A stretch of 64,000 bases of DNA from Calonectria ilicicola (taxonomy: Eukaryota; Ascomycota; Sordariomycetes; Hypocreales; Nectriaceae). Location: positions 2,542,001 through 2,606,000 of the forward strand of contig CP085830.1 of the NCBI GenBank assembly GCA_020809705.1, read 5' to 3'. Shown here in pieces: positions 21,701 through 32,511 of this stretch (its first letter is position 1; every line of letters begins with the position of its first letter). Below the pieces are notes generated by a model that was not told the DNA's origin, ran no database searches, and saw only the letters and a list, made by a program, of their open reading frames with translations. The translations under genes were made by a program, and so were the position numbers.

Positions 21701-22912
21701 CCACAAACTAGTGTCCCAAAGCCACCAAGCCCCCTGCCTGTGCCGCCAGCTCCCCCTCGCGATTTGATGGGCGACTTTACGAAATGGTATGTCTTGGGAG
21801 ACAATGGATTGCTGGAAGATTTCCAGGCATTCATGCTAGACAATATTTTACAAGGTGTCTTCAGAAAATTCCAACATGCGCAGGAAAAGAAACGACGGGA
21901 AGAGGAGGAAGCAAGGGCTATTGAAGAGGCTTCCAGATTTCGGACTTACAGTCTGTCGATGAAATATTTCTATCGATGGCGAGAAATTGCGCGAGAACGT
22001 CGTCTGAGGGCGCTCCGCCGAAGCGGGCGTGACCAGATGCGATCGTACTACGAGGCTCAACGAGCAGCACAACTTCAGGCTGACAAGGAGGCAGCTCGAC
22101 GAGCGGCCAGGGAACGAGCTGAGCTCGCAGAACTTGATCGACCTGAGGAGTTCAAGGAAATGTTGAAGCATAAAAACACCAACAAACGACAAGCAGAGGA
22201 TGCTCTACGCGCCTCTGGAGTCTTATCCGGTGTCGACAATGAAGATGCAGTGATTGCAAAAATCGTCAACAAGGTTCCGTCAGTTAACGGCTCGGTGACT
22301 AGCAGTCAGTCAAAATTATCCCGTTCATCCTCTCGAGGCGGCTCCAAAACTCAAGCTTTGCGAGCACAACTTCTCGGCGAGCCATCTGCTAGTTTCCGCC
22401 GTTCACTTCCTGCCGTTGCATCAAGAGATGCGACCAATTCAGACTCCGGAGCCCGTACTAGCAGAGTGTCGGAACGCTGGCGTTTGAAAGCTATGGGCAT
22501 TGTGCAAATGCCAGATGGAACGGCCCTTCCTGAATCTCTCGCCAAGGAACCCCGATATAGACAGAGAACTAGTTCCGGAGCTGGCTCCATGGGCCCACCA
22601 ACAAAGAAGATAGTCCGTCGAGCATCTATTGCTGATTTGACTCGCCCAGAGGACCGTTCGGCGGCAGAGGTTATGGCAATGAAGCACAAGAGAAAACGAG
22701 CGTCGGAGGATGATGGAGAGGCGAATGAAGGAAGCAACCCCAAGACAGGTGCGCACAAGCGAGTGATGAGTGACGCGCAAAACTTAATCAACGAACTCCG
22801 AGCCATGCGGGAAGAGATGGAGGAAGGCGCTTCATGGTTCCGAGGACAAAACGAGCGGTTGCATAGTGAACTGGCGAGCAGAGGCTCAACACCATGGGAC
22901 GATAGTGTTTAA
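18720..22912 (+). CDS. SAC3: Sac3/GANP mRNA export scaffold (TREX-2 complex)
   Basis: Two exons, 18720-20703 and 20946-22912, give 1316 aa. The N-terminus has FG/NPF-type motifs (SAFGQP, NPFANN, GFG, NPFADA) expected for nucleoporin or Mex67 contacts. The Sac3/GANP domain spans about residues 215-570 and begins near FKGICEDMCPEYEKIIRINE. A Pro/Thr/Ser-rich linker follows. Then comes a helical CID-like segment (YFYRWREIARERRLRALRR) of the type that binds Cdc31 and Sus1. TREX-2 couples transcription to mRNA export at the nuclear pore. The 242-base intron is long for this window; its junction reads NIQG-TTTNGIL in frame. An alternative start is Met12 (ATG at 18753). Identity is secure; the exact start and the intron are less so. 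Confidence 0.9.
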
Positions 22913-23669
22913 CTTGGCGTTTGAGGGGAGTGCGTGGGGCTCGGTAACAATGGCAAGACCAGAACGACCCTCTGATAATGCGTACGGGCGGTCACTTTTG
23001 TATCTCTTGTTGGTTTTGACCATTAGTACCAACACCGGAAATACCCATAGAATTGGATGGCGGGTGCGGGTTCCTGAGATTATTTTCTTCTTTTTCTACT
23101 TGTTTGGTGTGTTTAACTAGCGATGGTTTGCAGATTTTACGGTTATGTACAGCATGATCGAGATGGGTGATGGGGATGAAGGAACATAAAATATTACATG
23201 GCCGGTGGACATACCGGGACTCACATACACACAAATTCGCCACTCATCAATTCGTGAAATACATCGCATGCGTCCCATTCATTTTTCGTTGTGTACATAC
23301 AGTCTAACCCCCTTAGAAGAGTATGCCCCTATGACTTCGGCACTTGGGATAGAAGCCCCAGGGTTTCTTCTTGGTTATTTTTTTTTCGCTGTAAGTTAGT
23401 TGGGAGGGTTGGTGGCAAGGGAACAAAGAGGGGGTAAAAACTTTCAAGGATTATATTAATTATAGATCTGCTGAAATTGATAGACTACTCATTGGGGTGT
23501 TCCCTAGTTCACAGGGGCAGTTTATTTGCAAGACTTGAATAATTATTGTTTTCATTTCATTTAATGACATTAGCCAATGAGATGGCTTGTGGTATCCAGA
23601 AACGCCTTTCATAAACTACGTTATCGCAACAGCAAAAGAAAAAATTGATTTGATGGGGAGAGAGCAGCA
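22913..23669. other. Convergent 3' intergenic region (SAC3 / membrane family member A)
   Basis: About 750 bases with the 3' ends of two convergent genes. AT content rises near 23.45-23.57 kb. No gene is supported on either strand. Confidence 0.6.
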
Positions 23670-25084
23670 TCATTTTGCTTTCTTTGGTGGTGGATCGAAT
23701 GTGGTTTGAATATTTTGAAATCCCACGGGAGCGACGGCGCCCCAAGATGCCTTCTTCACCAGGTCTCTTCCAGAACCTTCAAGGCGCTGGTCCTCCCACA
23801 TATCGTTGTTGTCACGCGCGACCCGCGGCGACGTGTTCCTAGGACTAGCAATGGAGAACCCAGGACTCAGCAGGGGAGAGCGAAGGAGCGGCGCCGTAGA
23901 CCGCGCTGATGTTGCTGATGTAGGCGTAGTAAAGTCGTCAGGGGAGGAGAGTTGTCGCGGTGAATGAACGGCTGGCGGGGTAGGGAGCGAAGTGGTAAGG
24001 GAGGTAAGGATGGGGCCTGTTCGACTATGGCTCGAAGAGGGTTTGGAGTCGGGGTCGAAACTAAGACCTGCGGCAGAATCGATGTGAGGCTTCTCCTGGA
24101 CGGGGGTGGCATCCTGGTAATCTTCCATCTTGGAGATGCCGCGATCTTGCATCTCATGGTTGGGCGCGCCGTAGTAACAAAATGAAGGTGTCCGGCGGCG
24201 ATGAAGGCGAGCGGCGCGGTTCTTGCGCTTGCGGTACTGCATGAAGGCGCAACCGGCCAGGACGAGGATGACGACGAGAGAACCAACAGCGATGCCGGCA
24301 ATGGCGGTATTGGCGAGGACTCCGTTGTTGGAGTTGCTGCCGTTAGTTGGGTTGACAGCTTGAACAGCAGCATCCGTAAAGACGGTATCGTTGAGGCTAA
24401 CAGGTGTGCCAGCGGAGGGCTTCTGTTGGCACCCAGCTTCGAGAGCAACCAAAACTGAAGGCGTGTCAGCAAAACGTCGTTGGTTTTGAAGTGGAGGGAG
24501 ACAAACAGTTTGACATGTAGTGGTGAGTTCCATCGGCCCTCACGCAATTGTAGCAGCTCGAATAAGCATCAGTGAGCATGACCTTGTCATCGGCATCACA
24601 GTAGTCGTACTGGGTCCTGTTGTTAGGGGTTGTGATGCCCAACTCGAGAGCATCCTCGAGCGGACCGCAGGCCCCAGAGGTCATGCAAGGATTGGAGCCG
24701 ACGTCAGATGCATTGGGGTAGCCGAATATGCAGTAGTCAAAGGCATATCGGAGGTTGTCTGAGAGTTGTGTGAGCGCATGGTCGTCCAGCTGAAATACCT
24801 AACTTACACAAGTACCAATCCTGGTCGTTTTCGTCTCCGCTGGTGTAGTCGCTGTCTTCAAGACAGGCCAAGCAGCGCTGGAACTTTTGGCCGGTTGACT
24901 CGCTGTTAAATGCGCTATCCACGCAGACGATATCTTCACCAGTCGTCGTGGACGAATTGGAATCGGTGCAGAAAGAAGCGCATGGTGAGCCCGATGTAAC
25001 TTGGATTGTAGTAACAGCGGGTAGGAGGAGAAGCAGGGCCAGGTAGGTGAGCGGTAAGGCTGAGGGCGAAGTAAGATAAGCCAT
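23670..25084 (-). CDS. Cysteine-rich single-pass membrane protein, family member A
   Basis: Three exons on the minus strand, 25084-24808, 24758-24507 and 24454-23670, give 437 aa. The order is: signal peptide (about 1-27, Leu-rich); an ectodomain of about 180 residues with 12 cysteines, including two CX2C pairs (RCLAC, SCYNC), an ACGP motif and ALEAGCQQKP; an Asn/Thr-rich stalk; one transmembrane helix (AGIAVGSLVVILVLAGCAFM); a basic stop-transfer (YRKRKNRAARLHRRR); and a cytoplasmic Ser/Pro-rich tail. Intron 1 (49 bases) splits the Tyr codon of WYLYNLRY, and intron 2 (52 bases) splits the Phe codon of SNFLVALEAGC. Both positions are shared with members B and C. I do not recognise a named family. 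The layout is that of a fungal surface sensor or wall-linked receptor, but ligand and function are unknown. The start was chosen because it places the signal peptide at the N-terminus. Confidence 0.85.
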
Positions 25085-26241
25085 GGTTCCCAGTTTCGTC
25101 CGAACGGGTCGATAAATGCAGGAGTGCTTTGGTGGGTTTGGTGGCCGCGGCCAGGTCAGACCCGGCTGTGAAACGCCTCGGAGGGAGGGTGGTGGGTGAG
25201 CGATGAGCAAAAAGAGGGCGTGCCAGACGCTCTTTTAAAACATATTTGGTTGAGTCCCGGCGAACGAGTGAGCGAGCAAGCGAAAGACACGCAGAGAAGA
25301 GAGAGAGGAAGAATTGTCCGGCTGAAGAGAAACAAGGCGGGGGCGAGGAGAGACGGGAGAATATGCAAAAAGGAAGAAAGGAAACAGCGAGGCCGTCTCG
25401 GTTTAAGCTAGCATCCCGGCGTCGTGCCGTTGACCACACGGGGATCGACAGCCGGATATACAAGGCCATCATACGGGTTTCCCCGCCAAATCACTCCACT
25501 CGGCGCCATTTTGATCAGGACGGCGACGACGCCGCAAAGGCAAATACGCTCTTTTGCGTTGCAGACAGAGAGCTATTTGCCGCCCAGCGGTATAGTGGCC
25601 TCCCCATCACCCGCTAGGGTGCACCCGTGGCCAATCACAGCGGGGGCCTACGGTGGCCTGCGATACCCGCCGTGGGGCTCGGCCAATGGTGGTTGGGGCT
25701 GGCAAGAGGCACAAACGGGCGCTTAAATGCAGCCTGTGATGCGTCGAGGAACCGGGACGTGACGAGCGATTCCCCAAAACGTGTTGGTTCGTGTATTTCC
25801 GGCCCTTTTCTTTTTCCTTTTTTTTTCTTCCCTTTCCCTTTTCGCTTGCTTTCCCTTTGTGTCTCGGGATCGCGTGGTGGACTGACCACCTCTAAATTCT
25901 AGTGTGTGTAAGACGAGACAAGACACGGGACGGTTTCTTTTTTTAAACCACCGCCATGAGTTAAGTTCAGAGAGGCATACATGCATGTCAGCCAATGCTG
26001 ATGCTCACCCACTAAGAAAGAAAAGAAAAGAAAGAACTCAAAAAAAAAAAAAAATTGCGCAATATGTGAACAAGTATTCTATTTATCTACACAACTCGAC
26101 TTGACTAGCCTTGACGTAATTTCAGTCGTGGCACATTTTTTCCCTTTAGCTTAGTGATCGCCCTGCATTGCTGCGCTGCAGTCATTCCTCGTAGGGCCAA
26201 AAAAAAATCTTACATGTTCATTCATCTGTTTATTTTTATAT
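25085..26241. other. Promoter region of member A and downstream flank of the 218-aa gene
   Basis: About 1.15 kb. The half nearest member A is GC-rich and probably its promoter and leader. The other half is the AT-rich 3' flank of the minus-strand gene at 26242, with a 15-base A tract near 26040. A GC-rich stretch at 25.62-25.75 kb contains two CCAAT-type sequences. No coding gene is supported. Confidence 0.5.
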
Positions 26242-26898
26242 CTACTTTTTCTTATTGTGTTCCAAATACTTGGCCTCAAACTCGTCTGGCTCGCAGCAGT
26301 ACATGAAAACATTTGGGATCCGGTCAACCATGTTGATGAAGGCTATCCTCTCGCCCTTGTCGTTTCTACCCGAGCTCATCCAGCTCACTTTGTACACAAG
26401 TGCGGGGAGCTTGCGCAGGGTTGCAGTCAACCAGCCCTCGCCCTCTTCGAAATTGACGCTTGGCAGTTCATCCCCGTACATGTAGTTGGCGAAGCCCCTA
26501 ATCAGATCCTCCTTGGTGACCCCGCTCTCGTTCTCAATCAGGATGGTGGGGGCCACCTCTGCGTGGCTGCATGGACAGCACACCGTATTAGGCTCAGTGA
26601 AGAGCATAATCTCAAACTTGCGACAGGGCTCTTCAGAGAGGTATTGCGGGATGCTTTCATCAGATGCAACCGAGGCAGCGAGCTTGTCGAATGTCTCTCT
26701 CCAGTAGCGCTGAAACTCTTGGACAGACGTCTCCTTGGGAGAGGGGCTTGCAGAAAACGCCTCTTTTGTGGTGTCGCGGACGGCGAAGACAACACTGTCC
26801 CACTTTTCAATCATGTCCACTTCTTCAAGGTCCTCTTCTTCCACTTCATCTTTCGGTCTCTCCTGAGCTGGAGACTCCTCTTGATCTTTGGTCGTCAT
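26242..26898 (-). CDS. Hypothetical acidic protein, 218 aa
   Basis: A single uninterrupted frame from a clear ATG. I do not recognise it. The first 30 residues are very acidic (KDEVEEEDLEEVDMIEKWD). The middle has a paired-cysteine motif (NTVCCPCSHAE), and the C-terminal third has another pair (MYCCEPDEF) followed by a basic end (EHNKKK). There is no signal peptide or membrane segment, so it is probably a soluble intracellular protein. The cysteine pairs could bind metal, but spacing alone is not enough to claim that. It lies head-to-head with the acyltransferase at 27561, with 662 bases between starts. Composition and length support a real gene; a function cannot be given. Confidence 0.65.
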   Translation of the reverse strand: MTTKDQEESPAQERPKDEVEEEDLEEVDMIEKWDSVVFAVRDTTKEAFSASPSPKETSVQEFQRYWRETFDKLAASVASDESIPQYLSEEPCRKFEIMLFTEPNTVCCPCSHAEVAPTILIENESGVTKEDLIRGFANYMYGDELPSVNFEEGEGWLTATLRKLPALVYKVSWMSSGRNDKGERIAFINMVDRIPNVFMYCCEPDEFEAKYLEHNKKK

Positions 26899-27560
26899 AA
26901 TTATTCAATTCGGGAGTCGCGAAAAAAGAAACTGGTGGTCTTGTCTTGAGAATGAGTCTGGTCGCATTCCTTTATTTTATACACTAGAACGTGCTCCACT
27001 AGCATTATTGGCGGAGACAGTGCCCAGTGCTCAGCCACGCCCGCCGGACCACAGGGCTGAGACCGGCAAAACGGCATTGTATCGAATCGAGGCGCAAGCC
27101 AACGTTGCTGTGATCTCACAGTGTCCACATTGTGCATGAAATCCCTTGCAAATACCAGGGAACTACTAGCACAGACTCGTATATTGTTCCAATTTGGGCC
27201 AGGTTTGATGCTGTTGACAAAGGCTTTAACATGAACAAGCTATAGGTTAACCCGGTCTAACTTTACCATCCCCAACAGATGTATGCCTATGGCCAACTTT
27301 GAGCAAGGGAAGAAAAGCTAGAGAGATGGATGGGCCTGAACAGTCTAAATATACAATTTTGCATTTGGATAGTCCCGGAAATATCCAAAAATTGTAATCT
27401 TTTGTCTCAGTTTAGGGGATGAAAATTCGCCGATGGCGTTCGGACATTTTTGCATTTTGGGATTAATTTGGGAAGTGTTGGCATCTCTTACTTAATAGTC
27501 GTCAAAATCTATACTCAAGCTATCTAAAATTTCATCAATATTCTATCTTCTCCCGGAATC
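26899..27560. promoter_or_regulatory. Divergent promoter region: 218-aa protein / acyltransferase
   Basis: The 662 bases between two outward-facing start codons must hold both promoters. The half next to the acyltransferase is AT-rich. No specific operator can be named from sequence, and neither strand has a credible extra exon. Confidence 0.5.
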
Positions 27561-29018
27561 ATGAGACGCATTCCCCCCGGGTGGTCCTTATCGGCCCAAA
27601 ACACCATCACCAGACCCCTCGACGTTGTCGAGACATGGCTCCACCGCATGGTCGCCGGTGCTGGTGCACGGCTCAACCGTGACCCTTTCGCCGTCACATT
27701 TCGCCTTAAGCTAAAGTTTCCCGACTCTGTTTCGGATCCTGCTCCCTATCTCCGGCGCACTTGGCTCGTGGCGCGGCACCTTCACCCTCAACTAGGTGCA
27801 CTGTACCCTCCTATCACGGCACAGGAGAAGAAGATGACCATTGGCCCGCTTGACCCTCCCGAGTGGTTGCAAAGTACCTTTGTAGAGCACAAAGGAGATA
27901 CAGCCATATACAAAACTGCAGAAGATGCCATTAAGCAGTTCCAGCCAACACCAACGGCTACTGCTCATTGGCTGCCCGATACTTCGGAGTTTCTCATTCG
28001 TACATCACATTTACGCCTGGACGGTATGGGCTTATTCAGGCTGACGCACAGCTTCATGACATCACTGGCAGCTGTCACACGATTGGGTCTAGATGTCGAT
28101 ATCAACTCGTATCCCTCAGACATTAAAACTCCCACACCAAGTCCTGGGCTAGGTGATGCTACCAAGATTGTGCCTGATACAGGATCCACTCCCGCATATA
28201 TACAGAACGCCATTGATGGCTTCCTCCATCAATATAAGAAAGGAAAGCCGGGTATTGCGCTGCCTATCAAAGCAGGATCTGAAAAGTCTATGCCCGGAGA
28301 CACCGGTCGTCTCTCATTCACGCTTGGAGCCGCCGCAACACGCGCAATCAGGAAAGCCTGCAAGGCACAAAACTTTAGCATCACGGCGGCAGTGCAGACC
28401 GCGCTTATTCGAGTTGTGGCGTCATTTCCGCAGCAGTCAGCATCCAAGGATTTGCTCATCCGAGTTGCCACAGATCTACGCAGACTCCTGCATCCTCGTT
28501 ACGGCGACCCGGAGCATGCTGTTGGCTTATATGCGGCCTCGTTCCCTCACTGTATTCCCAACGGCCTTGATGCCAACTTGACCTTTGCCCAACTTGCACA
28601 AAAGATTCACTCAGTGTACGCAACCGATCTGGCAAACATCGCCAAGGATGATGAGGGTAAGCCAGTTAGCTACCTTAAAATCCTCGAGTCCTATCTCGAT
28701 CGTGAAATGCAGTTGCTTGCTGGTCTCCCTCTGGATTCCCCTATCAAGAGGAGCCCAGGCCTGAGCAGCGTTGGGCTGCTTGAGAATTTTTTCCAGCGAG
28801 AATATGTCTGTGGAGAAGGAGAAGACGATAAAATTCAGATTGAGGATCTATGGGTGGCGGTAGATAACGTGGGCCAATTGCCGGCTGTGCATCTCTTCAC
28901 GTTCCGCGATAAGATGACGCTACAAGTGTGTTACAATGAGAGCTACTATGATGCTGAGTTTCTCAAGGATGTTCTTGGTAAATTGAGAGAGGAACTTCTC
29001 AATGGATTGGGAATCTAG
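27561..29018 (+). CDS. HXXXD-type acyltransferase (condensation/Tri3-like fold)
   Basis: A single exon of 485 aa. It carries the active-site HXXXDG motif, HLRLDG, near residue 150, the signature of CoA-dependent acyltransferases and non-ribosomal condensation domains. The size, the stretch EYVCGEGEDDKIQIEDLW and the C-terminal VHLFTFRDKMTLQVCYNESY resemble stand-alone fungal enzymes of the trichothecene 15-O-acetyltransferase (Tri3) type, which transfer an acyl group to a secondary-metabolite hydroxyl. No cytochrome P450, terpene synthase, polyketide synthase or transporter lies nearby, so this is not part of a visible biosynthetic cluster and the substrate cannot be inferred. It has no signal peptide and is probably cytosolic. 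The motif assignment is firm; the Tri3 comparison is a family-level guess. Confidence 0.78.
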   Translation: MRRIPPGWSLSAQNTITRPLDVVETWLHRMVAGAGARLNRDPFAVTFRLKLKFPDSVSDPAPYLRRTWLVARHLHPQLGALYPPITAQEKKMTIGPLDPPEWLQSTFVEHKGDTAIYKTAEDAIKQFQPTPTATAHWLPDTSEFLIRTSHLRLDGMGLFRLTHSFMTSLAAVTRLGLDVDINSYPSDIKTPTPSPGLGDATKIVPDTGSTPAYIQNAIDGFLHQYKKGKPGIALPIKAGSEKSMPGDTGRLSFTLGAAATRAIRKACKAQNFSITAAVQTALIRVVASFPQQSASKDLLIRVATDLRRLLHPRYGDPEHAVGLYAASFPHCIPNGLDANLTFAQLAQKIHSVYATDLANIAKDDEGKPVSYLKILESYLDREMQLLAGLPLDSPIKRSPGLSSVGLLENFFQREYVCGEGEDDKIQIEDLWVAVDNVGQLPAVHLFTFRDKMTLQVCYNESYYDAEFLKDVLGKLREELLNGLGI

Positions 29019-31461
29019 CTTATAAACAAACAGAGGCGTATCTAACGTAATGTTTGAAGTGAATAGGGCTGGATAATTAAAACACTCTGATTGTTTCAAT
29101 TCTGTCGATCTACTACACGACGGTGGTTTCGATTGCCGTTCAAGTCTAGTTGTAGTGCGTGAAGAAACACGGCCGGCGTAGATATGAGGCGCTCTGGCCC
29201 GAGTTCTCCTTGTCTGGCTCTGGCTAGTATAGAGAGGAAACTTTTTTTTGTGTAAAAAAAAAATAAGAAAAAGAAATTAATTAATTTTGTGCAAGTCGAA
29301 GAGGGATCTAGGGAGTGCGCTTATCCTTAGCTCGAATAGCTACTGTGGAAATCATCAAGCTCTGACAAAGGCGAGGGAAGCTCGTGCAGCAATTGACTCC
29401 TGTCAAGCTGACTAGAGCGCTTGGCTGTTTGCTTGAGCACCGTCTCTAGCCCTTTCACGGCCTCTGAGCCGCGCACTAGCGACAAGCTCCAAACCTACGC
29501 GGCTGCTGATCGCGGCGGCGCACTGGCGGTGCCATTCCCCCGGCCGTGCTAGATTGACTTTCGGGTGGTAGAGGTAGCGGCATCGATCCTCGTGTGGGCT
29601 CATAGATGTTCTGAGGCTCGCTGGCTTCGGCTGACGAAACCAGCCGTCATGGCGTCGGCCGAACCAGGCAAACGGCTGGCCTTTGCGCCTGTCGTACAAC
29701 AGAGGTACGCAAGCCGATGGAACCACTCGTGGAATCTTTAATAAGATGCATAGAATCGGACAAAGCCGTGGAATTCAGGGTCATGGCATCGTCATCGTCC
29801 GCCAGGGCTGCAGTCGCGCATTGTGCGCCGTGGTGGAGACGAGTGCTCGACTTGTGCCTGACTAGGATTTCTGACAGATCAGGCACCGCGTCGACTCATG
29901 TGCACTGTCCTGGACTCCATCGACAGTGCGCAGGGAGACTTGGTCCAAGGGCCGTGTTGCGTGACGGGGCTGTCCTCATAGGCCGGCAATGACGGACCCG
30001 GAGATCGATTCGGGAGCGAGGCCAATGCCATGAACCTTCTGCGGATCCTGCGCCGGGCTGTTGGTGTGCTCTTTCGGGCGGTATATTAGGTCGATCCACA
30101 GAGCTGAAAGGGACCTGCCGCCATGTGAAACTTGGGCAAGGGGTGACTTAATTAAACCCGTCCTACATAGATTGCCCCCAAAAATACCCATTCAATATAT
30201 TGAGATTCGCGAGTAGCTGACGAACAAGTAAGGGTCAGGCCAGGAATGAGAATGCAAGGGAAACAAAGGCGAACTGGAAAAGAAAAAAAAAAATTTGGGC
30301 ATGCCTTCCTGGTTTCAGTGGGATGGGGATAAGCAAAAAAAGCAAGTGATGCTTATCACTCACTGAGTTTCATTAAGCGACGACAATCGCCTCGGATCCT
30401 CTCCAGGAACAAGTCGATCCGATTAGGGTCGAACTAACAATGGGGTCTCGATATAAAAGACAACTGAGAAAAAAAAAGTTTTGGTTTGGCATGTTTTGTT
30501 TGATGGGGCTCAAACAGAAACTAGCTTGTGAATTGACTGAAAATCACCATTAGAACCAAAACCGAACCCGAAGCTCTCTCCTTTGTCATGGCGCCAGCGC
30601 AATACAGAGAGCACACCTCAGGGCGACCTGATACGCCGCGCGTGCATTCAGCAACCCATAACAAGGTGATCCTTGCGTAGATCAAAGCCCAGAACGGAAT
30701 CGGAAACGAGAAACAAAACAAACAGTGGAGTTCTCTTGTCCCTTTTTTATTTCTTCTCTTTGCAGGGTTGAAAGAGATAACTCGCGCAAATCCATACCTA
30801 CGACATGTGTCATCGGCACATACAGTACGTAAACCAGAGCAAAGAAAAAAAGAAAAAAAAAAGAGGATGATGTAAAAATACCCACTCAAAGATGCTTCCG
30901 TGAATGTAGCACCCAGCTCTCCTTTTTCTTTTGTGGAAACATGTTCCATCTTCGCAAACATTTCCTTGGCGCCATCCGTACATTCCGCCATGCATCCACC
31001 ATGGAGATGCTACCCACGCCCAGCATGAAGTGTACTATGCATGATTGATCATCAACTTGGCAAGGGGAGTCACACACGCTCACTAGGGTCGCTTGCTCAT
31101 TCACGCTCACCGGTTCACACACAAGACTAAGCGATTTTTGGGATGATTGTTTAAAGCAAAAAAAAAAAATACGTCGTTTCCTTCATGAATTAACAACTAA
31201 ACTATGTGCAGAGAAGTAGTATGTGAAATTCCGCGGCACAGTGTCCTGCCCGCGTCCTTGCCCATATCCCAACGCCCGCTGTCTAATCCCTACCCTGGTC
31301 AATTTCCAATGCATGCTTTGTAACGAATGTCCCCCCAACAATTACCACCTCGGTCTGCATCAACCCCGCGCTCGCACCCCATGGTATCATTTTATCCCAC
31401 TCGAAAAAAAATTCCCCAATGCAAAACCCCAAGAACCCTCCCCTGCCCTGGCGTCGGTCCT
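29019..31461. other. Gene-free interval between acyltransferase and GH43
   Basis: About 2.4 kb. A GC-rich island at roughly 29.4-30.2 kb has overlapping frames on both strands that do not look like proteins. It is flanked by AT-rich sequence with homopolymer tracts (near 29.25, 30.28, 30.85 and 31.16 kb). I cannot support any gene, RNA or transposon. Confidence 0.45.
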
Positions 31462-32511
31462 TTACTGAATGTTGTAGCCGATGACATACATGCATCGCGC
31501 CGTGTTGTTGTTGCAGTAGCCGTGGAACACCAGGGTGCCAGGGGTCTCAGTGCTCGTGCCGCCGCCCGGGCCCTTGAGTCCGAGGGCCGGCGACGACAGC
31601 AGCGGCGACGGGCCCCGCACGTACTCGCCCGTGATGGAGTCGGCGACGGCGTACTTCACATCGTAGGCATCGTCCGTGTACATGTGGCTGCTGAAGAACA
31701 GGAGGTAGCGGCCGTCAGTCAGCTTGACAAGGTTAGGGGCCTCCACCAGCGGGCCATCTTCCGACTCGATTCTGTTCATGATGGTAACTGGGTCGCCGAT
31801 CAGTGTCGATCCGTCATCCGCGTTGACCTGCTGCAGCTTGATGGGAGTCTCGCCGCCAACCGCGTTGCCGTCAACCTTGTAAACGATGTACCGCTTGCCT
31901 GTGGCCTCATCGTAAAACCCAGCTGGGTCAATGGCACCTCCCTCGGCCGTCGGGCAAATCAGAGGGCCGTCATCCATGGTAAAGGGCCCATCGCTTCTGT
32001 TGGATCGCGCTGTGCCAATGCAGTGGCCGCCCTCTGGCCGCTCTCCGGAGAAGTACATGATGTAAGTCTTGTCGCTTAGCAGTCTTACATCAGGTGCCCA
32101 GTAGTTGGAGCCCGAGGTCCATCCCTTGTCGGGGAGAGCATCTTTGGCCAAGACGGTCCAAGGTCCATAGGGATCTTTGGCTGTGGCGACTTGAATGTTG
32201 TATCCATTGCCGCTGGTGGCATAAGCCATCCAGTTACCGCTCTTATCGTGAACGAGACCGGGATCAGGGAAGTTTTGATTAATGACTGGCGCCAGAGTGC
32301 CGTTGCTGTCTTGCCGCTTCTGCCGGGAGGTTTTCGACCAGTCAAGAACAAGCTTGATAGGAGCAGGTGTGGAGGCAGGCGCCTCGGCAGAGGTAGAGGA
32401 GGGAGAAACGTCCCTCGAGCCAGCTGGAAGACCCATGACGACAGATGAAGATTGAGTGAAAAGAAGAAGTGAAGAGAGCAAAAGGCTCTTTGAGCCGGCT
32501 AAGTTGAACAT
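31462..32511 (-). CDS. Secreted glycoside hydrolase family 43 enzyme
   Basis: A single exon of 349 aa. It has a signal peptide (about 1-28) and a Ser/Pro/Thr-rich propeptide ending in a Kex2-type dibasic site (RQKRQ, Lys65-Arg66). The five-bladed GH43 catalytic domain follows. The expected acidic triad is visible: the general base Asp83 in INQNFPDPGLVH, a modulating Asp195 in GGAIDPAGFYDE, and the general acid Glu257 in LVEAPNLVKL. GH43 enzymes cut arabinan, arabinoxylan or related plant polysaccharides. The subfamily and exact substrate (arabinanase versus xylosidase/arabinofuranosidase) cannot be set by eye. The mature enzyme would be extracellular and of ordinary size for one domain, with no binding module. 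Confidence 0.88.
   Translation of the reverse strand: MFNLAGSKSLLLSSLLLFTQSSSVVMGLPAGSRDVSPSSTSAEAPASTPAPIKLVLDWSKTSRQKRQDSNGTLAPVINQNFPDPGLVHDKSGNWMAYATSGNGYNIQVATAKDPYGPWTVLAKDALPDKGWTSGSNYWAPDVRLLSDKTYIMYFSGERPEGGHCIGTARSNRSDGPFTMDDGPLICPTAEGGAIDPAGFYDEATGKRYIVYKVDGNAVGGETPIKLQQVNADDGSTLIGDPVTIMNRIESEDGPLVEAPNLVKLTDGRYLLFFSSHMYTDDAYDVKYAVADSITGEYVRGPSPLLSSPALGLKGPGGGTSTETPGTLVFHGYCNNNTARCMYVIGYNIQ

Noticed and set aside
27561..29018. A secondary-metabolite gene cluster around the acyltransferase.
   Set aside because: No core synthase, P450, transporter or pathway regulator is adjacent; the neighbours are a hypothetical protein and a distant GH43.
29412..29886. Overlapping minus-strand frames in a GC-rich island.
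   Set aside because: Two frames compete for the same DNA, neither with family resemblance; there are no supporting splice sites.
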